Positions 1 through 11,574 of a stretch of 64,000 nucleotides of DNA are shown in pieces. Source of the stretch: Aselliscus stoliczkanus. Lineage: Eukaryota; Chordata; Mammalia; Chiroptera; Hipposideridae. The translations under genes were made by a program, and so were the position numbers. The stretch is from positions 61,276,771 to 61,340,770 of the forward strand of contig CM066737.1 in the NCBI GenBank assembly GCA_033961575.1, given 5' to 3'. Below the pieces are notes generated by a model. It saw nothing but the letters and a program-made list of their open reading frames with translations, made no database searches and was not told where the DNA came from. How positions within the stretch are numbered: the first letter of the stretch is position 1; every line of letters begins with the position of its first letter.

Positions 1-366
1 GATGCTGTGTTACAATCTTAGTTGTGGGGGGCCGTAGCCACCATCCAATGTAGGAGTCGAACCAGCAGCCTTGTTGTTAAGAGCCCACACTCTATGCACT
101 GAGCCCTCAGAGTGGCAGCTCAGTTCAAGTTGCCTAGTTCAGTCTTAGTTGCAGGCAGGAGTAGCTCACTATCAAACAGGCAATCTCGTTGCTAGGAGCA
201 TGTGCTCTCACCAGCTGAGCCATTCTGCCACCTGTTGGCAGCTCAGCGGCAGCTCAGCTTGGGCGCAGTGTCACTGGCTCATGTGGGAATCAAACCGGCA
301 GCCCTGTTGCTCAGAGCTTGTATTCTTAAGCTAACTCTTAACCAACTGAGGCACTCAGTTGGTCCC
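1..366 (-). repeat. Trimeric tRNA-derived SINE, cut by window edge
   Basis: Minus-strand SINE whose head ends at about 366; its tail lies beyond the left edge. Three tRNA-like modules follow one another. A-box-like blocks (complement of 'ctgagccat') lie near 345, 218 and 98, and B-box-like blocks (complement of 'gagtcgaacc') near 290, 172 and 57. The copy aligns by eye with the complete element at 20933-21420. It is non-coding, and the ORFs across it are chance. The TSD cannot be checked because one end is missing. Confidence 0.8.
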
Positions 367-369
367 ATA

Positions 370-950
370 ATTTTTTTCAACGTGAATTTACTTGATAATT
401 ACAATTTACCTTTATCTCATTGTTTCACATTTAGAATGTTTCCTGTTGTTTTCTCTCACATAATGCTATTATCAATATGTTTATTTATATAGTTTATTGC
501 GTACTATAAAATATCATTTTAGGGTGTATTTCTATAACAAATGTAGCTTGATCAAAGAAAATGCATATCTTTACTGGCCTTGCAATATATATCCCATATT
601 CTTTTCCAATTGTAAATACTATTACCAAGGATATGTGACAACTTTGCCAGCACTAGGTATTATGATTTTTAAAATGTGGTGGCATATACTATACATAGCC
701 ATGATCTTCACAGGGTCTACTACAGTAAACTGTTTAGCAGTAGTGAACACACAATAAATATACATTGCAGGAATGCAAGGTATCTCACACTCGGAGGTAG
801 AGAAATAAGATATGATGAAGAATATTGTTTAATATTTAGGAGAGGAAAATGCATTATAAACCAAAATATTTCAAAGATGAAAATCCAACCATGACAAATA
901 CACAACGATAAAGAATAAAAATAGATCATTAATAAAGACATTACAAAAGT
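370..950. other. Unassigned AT-rich sequence
   Basis: I see no gene, RNA or repeat I can name. The short ORFs here lack family motifs and codon structure. It may be decayed L1, but I cannot show that. Confidence 0.4.
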
Positions 951-1059
951 GAAATGAGAACAGTTTTTAATGTGTTTAAAGTGCTTAGAACACTACCTGG
1001 CCAATATCATGTGCTATATAATTGTTTGGTACGATGCTGCTGATGATGAAGAATTTGAT

Positions 1060-1240
1060 TGCATATTAAGTCATTTAATCCTCTAAAGAATTGTACAAGC
1101 CAAGTATTATTATTGCTGCCGTTTTGATGTTGGGGAAAATGAGGCACAGAGTCATTAATTAACCTGCTCTATGTATGTGGTAGAGCCAAGGAGTTGAATC
1201 CAGATCCATGCTTTTAACAATTGTACTAATATGCTTTCTC
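1060..1240 (-). repeat. MIR SINE relic
   Basis: Reads as a diverged MIR in reverse: 'catttaatcctc', then 'aaaatgaggcacagag' and 'agagccaaggagttgaatcc', the usual order of the MIR body and tRNA-like part on the minus strand. Such MIRs predate the placental radiation. Confidence 0.7.
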
Positions 1241-1499
1241 TTAAAGAAAGTTATTGATTAGATAAGTGACAGGACATCTCTAAAACAACCTAGTACATTA
1301 AAAAGTTAACACAGAAATAAAGAAAATTTGAGATGGGAAAGGAATAGTTTGGGAAGTTTACATCTGATAGACTCTGAGCAAAGTATGATGACAATTCTTC
1401 TCTAAATGAACTAGGTAAAGGAGTAGGTAGATTTATGCTTGAGAAGGAAAGAAGTGCTGAGCAACCGTTGTGGGGAATGAGTCACAGGTTCAATTTGTT

Positions 1500-1588
1500 T
1501 CTTCATTCAACAAATATTTATTCAGGCTATACTAATGTGCCATGTTCCGTTTTAAGTTCTGGGGATACAGCAGTCACACACACACAAG

Positions 1589-1623
<35 letters not shown>

Positions 1624-2230
1624 CATGGTATTGCAATGGTGAAACCTACTAAGAAAGAAAAAATAAAAGGTTTAAATAGTGCAGGTGGTAGTGGGTAAAA
1701 AGTTCTACTTTATAAAGGAGGGTCATAGATAGTCTCTCTGATAAGATAATATTTGGCCAGAAATCTGACAGAAATGAAGGCATGAGTCATGTGGATATTG
1801 GGGGAATGTTACATTCTGGGCAAAGAACAGCAAGTACACAATCCCCAAAGTGGGGGTATGCTTGATACTTACATAGAAGAGAAATGAGACAAATGTGACA
1901 AAATGAGTAAAGAGGAGACAGTAGGAGATGAACTCATAGAAGTGGTGGTGAGAGGACTGTGGGTCACAGAGGGCCCTGGGGGGTATCGTAGGGACATTTT
2001 ACACTGAGTGGTGTTGGAGGTCACTGCAGAGCTTTGAGCAGAGAAGGGGCATGATATTATGTTTTCAAATTACTCTGGTTCCTGTGTAGAAACAGACATG
2101 GTGGGAGGGGCAAGGGAGGAAGCAGCAGCTATTGCAAAAATCGAGGCAAGGTAATATAGGAGTTTTTGACTCGGATAATGGCAGTAGAGATGAAGAGTAA
2201 TGGATGGAATCAGGATACATTTCACAGGTA
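1500..2230. repeat. L2-like LINE relic
   Basis: Starts with 'caacaaatatttattcagg' and 'ctggggatacagcag', phrases I associate with ancient L2-type repeats. It continues with a diverged block near 1990-2200 ('gagcagagaaggggcatgat', 'ggcagtagagatgaag') of the same repeat class. No reading frame survives. Family and strand are tentative. Confidence 0.4.
1574..1623. repeat. (CA)n microsatellite
   Basis: A CA-dinucleotide tract interrupted by 'agtgcgcg', inside the L2-like relic. Confidence 0.95.
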
Positions 2231-2421
2231 AGGTGGACTAACACATATTGGTACATTGGACTGGGAGAGAAAAATAAATAAATAAAGTAACAGAATACAC
2301 ATTCTTCTCAATTGCACAAGGAACATTTTCCAAGGTAGACCTCATTTTAGGACACAAAACAAGTCTCAACAAATTTAAGAAGACTGAAATCATACCAAAC
2401 GTCATCTCTGACCACAATGAT

Positions 2422-5400
2422 GTGAAACTAGAAATCAATTACAAGAAGAAACCTGGAAAGCACACAAATATATGGAGGCTAAATAACATGCTTCTAAATA
2501 GTGAGTGGGTCAAAAATAAGATCAAGGAGGAAATCAAAGGATACCTCGAGACAAACGAAAATGAAAATACCATGACCCAAAATCTCTGGGATGCAACGAA
2601 AGCAGTCCTAAGAGGGAAGTTCATAGCAGTGCAGGACTACCTAAAGGAGGAAGAAAAGTCTCAAATCAACAGACTATCTTTACACCTAAGGAAACTGGAA
2701 AAAGAACAGCAAAAGAAGCCTACAGGGAGTACAAGGAAGGATATAATAAAGACCAGAGCAGCAAGAAATGAGATAGAGACCAAAAAAACAATACAAAAGA
2801 TCAATGAAATCAAGAGCTGGTTTTCTGAAAAGATAAACAAAATTGACAAACTCTTAGACAGACTCACAAGAAAAAGAGAGAGAGGACGCTAATAAAATCA
2901 GAAATGAAAGAGAAGTAGCGACAACAGATACCACAGAAATACAAAAAATTCTAAGAACATACTACGGCAAATTCGACAATCTGGAAGAAATGGATACATT
3001 TCTAGAAGCATACAACCTACCAAGTCTGAACAACAAAAAAACAGAAACTCTGAACAGACTGATTACTACTAAAGAAATTGAATCAGTAATCAACAAGCTT
3101 CCAACAAACAAAATTCCTGGACCACATGGCTTCACAGGCGAATTTTACAAAACATTCAAAAAAGAACTAATACCTATTCTCCTCAAACTATTCCAAAAAA
3201 TACAGAAGGAGGGAAGACTCCCAAGCAAATTTTATGAGGCCACTATTACTCTGATCCCCAAATCAGACAAAGATATTACAAAAAAAGAAAACTGCAGGCC
3301 AATATCCCTAATGAACATAGATGCAAAAATCCGCAACAGGGCCGGCTGAGTATCGCGGTGGTTAGGTGCTGTCTTGGGGAGCCAGGGGCCCTGGTTCGGG
3401 TCCCGCATGTGAGGGCCAGTGACACTGCCCTTAAAAAAAAAATCCTCAACAAACTACTAGCAAACCAAATTCAACATCACATTGAAAAGATCACACAGCA
3501 CAATCAAGTGGGATTCATTCCTGGTATGCAAGGTAGGTTCAATATCCTATAATCAATTAATGTAATATATCACATTAACAAAATGAAAAATAAAAATCAT
3601 ATGATCATATCAATAGATGCCAAAAAAAATTTCACAAAATCCAGCAGCTATTTATGATAAAAACTCTTAGCAAAGTGGGAATAGTGGGGCATATATCAAC
3701 ATAATAAAGGCCATATATGATCGGCCACAGTAAACATTGTACTCAGTGGCGAAAGGCTAAAAGCTTTTGCCTTAAGATCAGGAACAAGAGAAGGCTGCCC
3801 ACTTTCACCACTTCTATTCAATACAGTTCTGGAAGATCTAGCCACAGCAATCAGACAAGAAAATGAAATAAAAAGCATCCAAATTGGAAAGGAGGACATA
3901 AGATTGTCATTATATGCAGATGACACGACACTATAAGGAGAGAATTCCAAAGGCTCCAACAAAAAACTGTTAGAACTGATAAACCAATTTAGTAAGGTAG
4001 CAGGGTACAAAATTAATATTCAGAAATCAGTTGCATTCGTATACACCAATAATAAACTATCAGAAGAAGAAATCAGGAAATCAATCCCTTGTACAATTGC
4101 TTCAAAAACAATAAAATATCTAGGAATCAATTTAACCAAAGAAGTAAAAGATCTGTACTCAGAAAATTATGAGACACTGAAGAGAGAAATCAATGAAGAT
4201 ACAAACAAATGGAAATACAGACCATGTTCATGGATAGGAAGCATTAATATAGTTACAATGTCAATATTACTTAAGGCAATATATGGATTCAATGCAATTC
4301 CAATCAAACTATCAAGGACATTTTTTCTCAGAAATAGAACATGTAATCCTAAATTTTATATGGAACCATAAAAGACCCCAAATAGCCACGGCAATCTTGA
4401 GATATAAGAACAAAGTGGGAGTTATCATGCTACCTGACATCAAATCATACTACAAGGCTACAGTAATCAATACATTATGGTACTGGCATAAAAACAGACA
4501 CATAGACCAATGGAGCAGAATAGAAAGCCCACAAATAAACCCATCCATATATGGTCATTTAATCTATTACAATGAAAGAAAGAATTTACACTGAAGTAAG
4601 GATAATCTATTTAATAAATGGTGCTGAAAAAATTGGACTGACACATGCAAAAAAATGAAAATGGACCACCTACTTACACCATATATGAGAACAAACTTAA
4701 AATGGAATAAAAACTTAAATGTAAGACCTGAAACCATAAATCTCCTAGAAGAAAACATAGGGAGTAAATTTTCAGACATTACCCGGAGTAATATTTTTAC
4801 TGATATATCCCCTCAGGCAAGGGAAATAAAAGAAACAATGAACATATGGGATTACATCAAACTTAAAAGTTTTTTCACAGCAAAGGACATCGTCAATAAA
4901 ACAAAAAAGCAGCCTACTGAATGGGAGAAGCTATTTGCCAACGATATATCTGATAAGGGGTTAATATCCAAAATTTATAAAACACGCATGCAACTCAACA
5001 CCAAGAAAAACAGACAACCCAATTAAAAAAATAGGTAGAGGATATGAAGAGGCATTTCTCTAAAGAGGACATACAGTTCGCCAACAGGTATATGAAAAAA
5101 TGTTCAGCCTCACTGATCATTAGGGAAATGCAAATAAAAACCACAATGAGATACCACCTCTCTCCAGTCAGAATGACTATCATCAAGAAATCAACAAACA
5201 ACAAGTGCTTGCGAGGTTGTGGAGAAAAGGGAACCCTAGTGCACTGTTTGTGGGATTGCAGATTGGTGCAGCCATTATGGAAATCACTATGGAGGCATCT
5301 CAAAAACTGGAAATGGAACTACTGTATGACCCAGCAATTCCACTCTTGGGTATCTACCCAGAAGAATCCAAGACACTAATTTGAAAAAATGTATGCACCC

Positions 5401-5645
5401 CTACATTTACTGCAGCGTTATTTACAATAGCCAAGAGTTGGAAACAACTAAAATGCCCATTGGTAGACGACTGGATTAAGAAACTGTGGTACATTTATAC
5501 AATGGAGTATTACTCCACAATAAAGAAGAATGAAATCATACCATTTGCAATGATATGGATGGACCTAGACACTATTATGTTAAGTGAAATAAGTCAGTCA
5601 GAGAAAGACAAATACCATATGATCTCTCCTATATGTGGAATCTGA
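2422..5645 (+). pseudogene. L1 ORF2 remnant (endonuclease end, RT, C-terminal domain)
   Basis: ORF2 of L1 encodes an endonuclease and reverse transcriptase that copies L1 RNA into nicked genomic DNA. Here it survives as pieces in changing frames: 2422-2892 (linker after the endonuclease), 2990-3349 (start of RT), 4655-5026, 5044-5379 (C-terminal region with the Cys/His motif) and 5460-5645 (C-terminus ending MISPICGI). The RT active-site motif LYADD is readable near 3914-3928 but is followed at once by a stop ('ctataag'). Relative to copy B there is a short deletion near 2885-2960, several indels and a SINE at 3339. It is certainly non-functional. Identification rests on order and near-identity with the full-length copy. 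Confidence 0.93.
3339..3440 (+). repeat. Short tRNA-derived SINE inside L1 copy A
   Basis: tRNA-like head ('gccggctgagtatcgcgg', B-box 'ggttcgggtccc') ending 'gacactgccctt' plus an A-tail. TSD 'aaaatccgcaaca' at 3326-3338 and 'aaaatcctcaaca' at 3439-3451, one mismatch. It inserted into ORF2, so it is younger than L1 copy A. Confidence 0.93.
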
Positions 5646-6164
5646 AAAACTAGAAAATGAGCAAAGTAAACAGAAACAGACTCATAGATATAAACACTGA
5701 TGGCTGCTAGTTGGCAGGGGGCTGGGGATGAGGGCGAAGGGGAAGGGATTATACAGCATAAATATGAAACTACAATATTGCCACAGGGATATGAAAGACA
5801 TTTTGGGGAATATAATTAATAATGTAAATATTTTGTGGGGTGTCAGTTGGTCACATGTCTTGTTAGGGAGACCACTTCATGAATGGAGAAGAGGCTTGAT
5901 CACTGCACTGTACACTTGAAGCTGATGTTGTATAATATTGTATGCCAACTGTAATTGAATAAATATATTCACAGGATGTAGAGTATAGTGTGGAATGGGG
6001 TCAAGGGAATTGTAGTAGATATAGATGATATAGGGGGTAGTGAGGTGGAGACTTCACGGCGGAGGGTTTTCACTTTGAGGGGTAAAAAGTGTAACTAGTG
6101 TACTGTCTCGTACACCTGAAACACAGTTTTAATAAAATGTATATCTCACAATAAAAGAATTAAA

Positions 6165-6309
6165 GGGCCTACCGAGTGGCTCATTTGGTTAAGAGCTCGC
6201 TCTAGAGTGCAAGTTGAACTCTGAGCAACAGCAGTTCGATGCCCAGCCTGAGCTGAGCTGCGGTTGAGCTGCCAACAGGTGGCAGAATGGCTCAGCTAAA
6301 AAAAAAATG
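6165..6309 (+). repeat. tRNA-derived SINE (trimeric family, first module)
   Basis: Head 'accgagtggctcatttgg', B-box-like 'gttcgatgccc', then 'gccaacaggtggcagaatgg' and an A-tail. It corresponds to the first module and the start of the second module of the trimer at 20933-21420, in plus orientation. It directly abuts the end of L1 copy A. Confidence 0.85.
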
Positions 6310-7854
6310 CAAAGAAATCAAGGTGATAGTTAAGTTTTTAGTTTAAAAATAGGAAGATGGTGGCATCATTTACAGAGACAGGAAGGAGCAGGGGAGAAAC
6401 AGATAGGTGCAGAATTAAAATGTTTGGTTTTCCACATTGTGTTGGGACATAAAGTCCCCCTTGTGGGGTCTTTAAGGATCGCTCCAACACAGTTGCAGAG
6501 ATTACACTTGGAGAAGTATATGAAATTAAAGGATTTATTATATTTCACAGGTTCTAGAGAGAGTGGCATGGCATTCCCAGAGGGCCATACAAAGTTACCC
6601 CAAATAGCTATAAACAGTGTATGGCAAGAACAAAAAGAAAAACAAAAACATATATGTATATGTTTTATGTATATGTATAACATATACATATATGTATATG
6701 TATATGTTTAAAAACATATATGTATATATACATATAGTATATATATTCATATATATGGTGTATGTGTGTGTATACATATGATATATGTACATGTATACAC
6801 ATATATGGTATATGATATATATGCATCTGTATACATATGTGTATATATATATTACATAGAGAACATATGCAGACATTTAAAATGTTAAATTAGATCTATA
6901 TGTATAGATGAGTAAAGATATTGGGTGAAAAAAGCAAGGCTTATTGAAGCATATAGGTATAATAATTTTCCCATAAATAAAAAAGGAATTATATAATATG
7001 CATTTAAACTGCAACCTGTGTATGTTGATGTGTGTTTACTTTAATCTGTGCAAGAATGTGTAAGAAGTTAAGAGTATTAACCTATGGAGATCAGGCATAC
7101 AAAGAATGGAGGCTTTTATTTTTCATTATATCTGTCTGTACAGTTTAACTTTTGTGTCAATAAGCACATACATGTTTTGTAAATGTCACAGATGGTGGAA
7201 TTATAAGATTTTTGTTTGTTTGCTTCCAAAATATAAAAGTGAATCTAATTCAAGTTTTACAATTTTTATAGGTGACAAATAACTTGCAATAGAGATTGAG
7301 TGCCATACCTAATACACTACAAAACATGAGTGCCCTACAACCTGGTATGTGAAAAACATGGATTTACAAAAGTGCTATAATGGTGGATTAGGCTTTCTTT
7401 TACAATGAATTTGCCAAAGTCAAATAATCATGACAAATTACACTGAATGATTTTCTTTTTAGCAATTAAATTTATGTACAGCACCAAATCGTAGATATAA
7501 ACAATGTTAGTCATCCTAGAGTCATGTCAATTGCATAAAATGAGGCAACTAATAGGACATTTCTTCTCCTAAGATAGATTTGCTCTAAAATAATACATTT
7601 TATGTAAATAGCATAATTTTTGCCACAGCATTTATAATTTGAGACTTATTTAAAATTTTTATCAAATTTTCTTTAATTATGATTTAAAAGTGCTTCCAAC
7701 ATTTATATCTAATTTTCCTGATGTCCTGGGATGCCAGATTTTTTTTCTTGCATCTTTATTTAGTCTGGAAATAATTTGTAGAATGATTTGATTTACAGAA
7801 ATATACTTGCTAACTGCATAAACTCAGCAATTATACCACATGCTGTCAAATATC
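6310..7854. other. Unassigned sequence with an AT tract
   Basis: No gene or named repeat is visible outside the AT-rich tract at 6645-6860. The stretch 6366-6620 has a more complex base mix than its surroundings and could be an unrecognised LTR or DNA element; I find no boundaries. Confidence 0.4.
6645..6860. repeat. AT-rich imperfect TATATG/CATATA repeat
   Basis: Degenerate alternating 'catatatgtatatg' units over about 215 bp, highly self-complementary. The ORFs across it on both strands are artefacts of this composition. Confidence 0.9.
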
Positions 7855-8040
7855 AGGATACTACTTAGTATCAGTGTGGCCTTGGGTAAGTGACTTAGAG
7901 TCTCTGTGCCTCAGTTTTCTTAGTTGTAAAATGACGATAACTGTCCATGACTCACAGGATTTTTTGTGAGGATTAAATGGTTTAGTCTATGTAAAGTGCT
8001 TGGAATAGTATGTGATATAAAGTAAGTGCTAAATATGCTA
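7855..8040 (+). repeat. MIR SINE relic
   Basis: Contains 'gtgtggccttgggtaagtga', 'gtgcctcagttttctt', 'gaggattaaatgg' and 'gtaaagtgcttggaatag' in the order of the MIR body on the plus strand. Confidence 0.85.
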
Positions 8041-8405
8041 CTTATTGTTTTCCTGTACTTGCAAAGGTATTATGTGCCCATGGGAATAAGTACAGAACAG
8101 TTTAGTAAAGAAGAGACAACTATAAGTCAAAACTGTATATGAATATATATCTAGGACTTTCTTTCACAAACTGCATTTAAGTTATGCATTGTTGCCATAC
8201 AAAGTAGACATAGAACTGGGGTGCTAAATTATGGATGCACTAAATTAGGAGTCAAAAAAAGGGTTTAATCCACTTGCCACAGTGTACAAAGAAAGCTCTT
8301 TGCACAAATCACATATCCTCACTTAGCATGTTTCCTCATCTTTAAAATCAAATGGATGTGCTAGCTGACTGGTAAACTGCCTTCAGACATTAAAATTATC
8401 CTAAG

Positions 8406-8868
8406 TTATGGGCTGGCTGAGTGGCGCGTTCGCTAGGAGCTGGCTTGGGACGCCAGCTCTGAGCAGCGGGGCCCCAGTTCGGATCCCACATATGAGGGCC
8501 AGTGACATTGCCCTCTATAGCTAAAGTGGTGAACAACAGCTCCACCTGGTTGCGTCTATAGCTAAGATGGCTGGTGAGGGAGTGGGCTGCAGCCCCTGCT
8601 GCAGTGGGCTGCCATAGGCTACAGTGAGTGGCCGGCAGCCAGCGTGAGCTGCCAAGAGCTGCCGTGAGTGTCCCACCAGAGGCCGGCAACCAATCTGCCT
8701 CACCCGAGAAGAGCGCAATGATAATACCAACATGGGCCAGTGAAGCAACATCCTTCACAACTAGACTGTAGAACAAAAAAAGGACCACAACTTGTCTGTT
8801 CCCCTTCCCAGATTCCCCAATGCTGTTTCCCTCCTCCAATTCTCCAATAAAATCTTAAAACAAAAAAG
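8406..8868 (+). repeat. Long composite tRNA-derived SINE
   Basis: The first ~100 bp match the short SINE head (tRNA-like, B-box 'gttcggatccc', ending 'gacattgccctc'). A ~350-bp body follows, ending 'aataaaatcttaaaa'. TSD 'tatcctaag' at 8397-8405 and 8869-8877. Two related long copies lie at 30661-31106 (minus) and 61582-62000 (plus). The ORF across it on the other strand is not a gene: the same reading recurs only because the repeat recurs. Confidence 0.92.
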
Positions 8869-8962
8869 TATCCTAAGCTTTAAGTAATTGTTGACCAAAG
8901 AGTTGATGCATGAAACTTATTGATAGGAATAGGTCTGGTAAAATATTTAATTAGTACTTAAT

Positions 8963-8964
<2 letters not shown>

Positions 8965-9000
<36 letters not shown>
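8965..9000. repeat. (GT)n microsatellite
   Basis: An uninterrupted GT tract of about 18 units. Confidence 0.97.
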
Positions 9001-9001
<1 letters not shown>

Positions 9002-9369
9002 CGTGTATGCCCATGTTGTTTTGGGGAGAGGGAGATCATGGTTTGGTTTTGGGAACACTTTTCTTTTACAATAATGTAGTAACTTGGAAGTTAAGTCTAT
9101 CAAATGAAGGATCAAATAATTAAGAGGTGTGAAACTTCAATTCAGGTCTACAGTCTCATTATGTTTAATGAAATCTTCACTTTAATCTTTCCTTCACTTT
9201 CCATAAAAAGCTTAGTACCATTTTTATTGAAGACCTAGAAAAGTAAGAAAGTACAGCAAAAGGGCAGTTCATTCTTGTTACACTGTATTCAATTTGTGCA
9301 GAAAGTTGTTTGAAGGCTACCTCTATCTCTCCCACATAAGAAAAACATCAGTTTAAGAAACTAACATAG

Positions 9370-10663
9370 AAGATTATAATACAACGAGTTCCAGTAAGAT
9401 GGCGGAATAGACGGACGCTCTCCGAACTGCCTTCCAGGATCACATCAAAATTACAAATAATTTATGCAATATTTAACCTTGGGAGTCCCCTGAACATTAG
9501 ATGAACAGAACCTCTAAACAAAGGACCTAAAGAGGAGGCCACGTCAAGTCTGGTAGGAGAGGCGCCTACGAGAGAGGGCGAGCCCCGTTAGGGATGCCCC
9601 AGCTGTGTGATGAGGCTTCTCCGGTTGGGGGAGAGACCCTCCATCCCCACACCGGGCTCACTAGCCCAGAGTTGCTTTGCCAGGAAGAGGACTTCCACGA
9701 TAGTGGGCAGTAGAAATTAGTGAGGACTCTCTTTGCTCGACTCGGTGAAGCTGGGGGGCAGCTGGAGAACCAGTGGGGCTGGCACACGGGTTCACTCGCC
9801 TGCGAGCACTCACCCGGTTCCTGTCGGAGTGAGTAGCTGTGTGAGTCGGGCCCAGGAGCCTGTGCGGAGTGACTGAACTGAGCACATTTGGTGCAGAAGC
9901 TGGAGGTTTTGGGATTGTTGTTCCACTAGTGTGGAGCTTGCACACGAGCGGCATACAAGAGGCCACCATTTTTTCAGGATTGGGCCCTCCCACGGAGGGT
10001 CAGAGCCGGGATCCCATTGGTCTGGTGAACTTGGCACAGGAGTGCGTGCGTGCGTGAGTGCGTGTGTGGGTGCGCATGCATGCGGCCTTGGATTCCCACC
10101 CTCTGCCTTGCTTGTGTTGCGTTGCCAGGGAAATGCCTGGTGGGTGCCCTCCAGCTCCATCAGGCTGCTCACTGAGACACAGGAGTGCGGGAGCGGCCTT
10201 GGGTCCCCACCCTCCGCCCTGCCTGTGCTGCGTTTCCAAGGAAACACTGGGCGGGTGCCCTCCGGCAGCATCAGATTGCTCACTGAAACATGCGTGAACC
10301 ACCTTGGATCCCCACCCTCTGCCTTGCTTCAGCTGCATTGCCAGGGAAATGCAGGGCGGGTCTTCTCCAGCTGCATCAGTCTGTTCACTGAGACTCAGTA
10401 GCAGACAACCTGCAACTGTGAAGATTTTTTTTTTTGGGGGGGGAGTGAGCATGATTCCAGAGCACAAAGCATCTTATTGTGGAAAGCTCACTGCAACCCT
10501 GAGAAAGAGGTCTGCAGACTAAGAGGACAGAGAGCCCCCCCACCTCTTTCCTCCTTTTTTTCTCTCTTTTTTTTTCTTTTTTCTTTTCTCTTCTTTCTAG
10601 ATAATCTATCTAATACATCGAAGCATTCACAGAACGGCAGCCAGAATGAAAAAATGAAAAAAC
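9370..10663 (+). promoter_or_regulatory. L1 copy B 5'UTR with internal promoter region
   Basis: GC-rich, CpG-containing leader of the full-length L1. L1 5'UTRs carry an internal RNA polymerase II promoter (established for the family). Here 'aagatggcgg' lies near 9396-9405, and three tandem units fill 10082-10400. A T-rich/C-rich tract at about 10540-10600 precedes ORF1. The overlapping ORFs of 70-157 codons on both strands arise from GC-rich composition and are not conserved in the related 5'UTR at 23942-24923. Confidence 0.85.
10082..10400 (+). repeat. Three tandem ~105-111 bp units in L1 5'UTR
   Basis: Three consecutive diverged units, each with 'ccttgg' (at 10086, 10197 and 10302), then 'cccaccctc', 'ttgccagggaaa' or a variant, and 'tgctcactgaga' or a variant. 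Spacings are 111 and 105 bp. The pattern resembles the monomer arrays that drive transcription in rodent L1s; that function is an inference here. Confidence 0.85.
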
Positions 10664-11518
10664 ATGTCCCAAGTAAAAGATCAGAAGAAAACTCTAGAAA
10701 TGGAACTAAATGAAACAGAGGAATCCAACCTTTCAGAGACAGAGTTTAGAACACTGATGATAAGAATGTTTAAAGAACTTAGCGAGGACATAAAGCAAGA
10801 TAGGGAAACCATAAAAAACAAGCTGTTAGAACTAAAGAATATAATAACTGAAATGAAGAACACACTCGAAGGAATCACCAGTAGAGTAGATGAAGCAGAG
10901 GAGTGGATTACTGAATTAGAAGACAAAATAGCAGAAATCACCCAGCTGGAACAACAAAAAGAAAAAAGAATTTAAAAAAATGAAAATAGTTTAAGAGACC
11001 TCTGGGACAACATGAAACACAGCAATCCTCGCGTCATAGGAATACCAGAAGGAGAAGAGAAGAAGCAAGGGATTGAGAATGTATTTAAAGAAATAATGAC
11101 CGAAAACTTCCCTACCATGGTGAAGGAAATCGACATACAAGCCCAGGATGTACAGAGAGTTCCTAACAGGCTGAATCCAAACAGGCCCACACCAAGACAC
11201 ATCATAGTTAAAATAGCAAAGGTTAAAGATAGAGACAGAATCCAAAAAGCAGCAAGAGAAAGACAGCAGGTTACATACAAAGGAACTCCTATTAGACTAA
11301 CAGCTGACTTTTCTTCAGAAACTCGGCAGTCCAGAAGGGAATGGCAGGAGATATTCAAAGTGACACAAAATAAAGGTCTACAACCAAGATTGCTCTACCC
11401 AGCACGGCTATCACTTAAAATTGAAGGAGAGATAAAGAGCTTCTCAGAAAAGAATAAGCTTAAGGAGTTCATTACCACCAAGCCAGCATTGCAGGAAATG
11501 TTAATAGAACCTTTTTAA
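10664..11518 (+). pseudogene. L1 ORF1 (RNA-binding chaperone), one premature stop
   Basis: ORF1 protein is the L1 RNA-binding nucleic-acid chaperone that trimerises through a coiled coil and coats L1 RNA. The frame begins MSQVKDQKK at 10664; an in-frame TGA at 10655 supports this start. It runs 285 codons including the final stop. A Glu/Lys-rich heptad-like region (residues about 30-100) fits the coiled coil. The RRM and C-terminal domain follow, with IPEGEE, RHIIVK and ARERQQVTYKG. The only break is a TAA at 10973-10975 (codon 104), after which the frame reopens unchanged. The protein would be somewhat shorter than the usual ~300-340 residues. The minus-strand copy at 23096-23941 shows the same start. 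Confidence 0.93.
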
Positions 11519-11574
11519 ACAGAAGAAAGGGGAAAACAAGCTAACCCAGGAAGACAAGAAATACAAATAACAAA

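Larger units (their letters stand above)
2287..6164 (+). mobile_element. L1 (LINE-1), 5'-truncated, copy A
   Basis: A 3.9-kb L1 beginning late in the ORF2 endonuclease domain and running to an A-rich 3' end near 6164. It aligns almost base for base with the full-length copy at 9370-15892, so both come from related L1 subfamilies. It lacks a 5'UTR, ORF1 and most of the endonuclease, as expected when reverse transcription stops early. A SINE at 3339-3440 interrupts the reverse transcriptase region, and a second SINE abuts the 3' end. I could not define a TSD for this copy. Confidence 0.95.

Noticed and set aside
6645..6860. Palindromic TATATG/CATATA tract as a CRISPR-like or regulatory array
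   Set aside because: No constant repeat unit with unique spacers; simple AT-rich low-complexity DNA.
9541..10400. GC/CpG-rich stretch resembling a host CpG-island promoter
   Set aside because: It is the L1 5'UTR; the same sequence recurs at 23942-24923. The patch at 40100-41260 is likewise an L1 leader.
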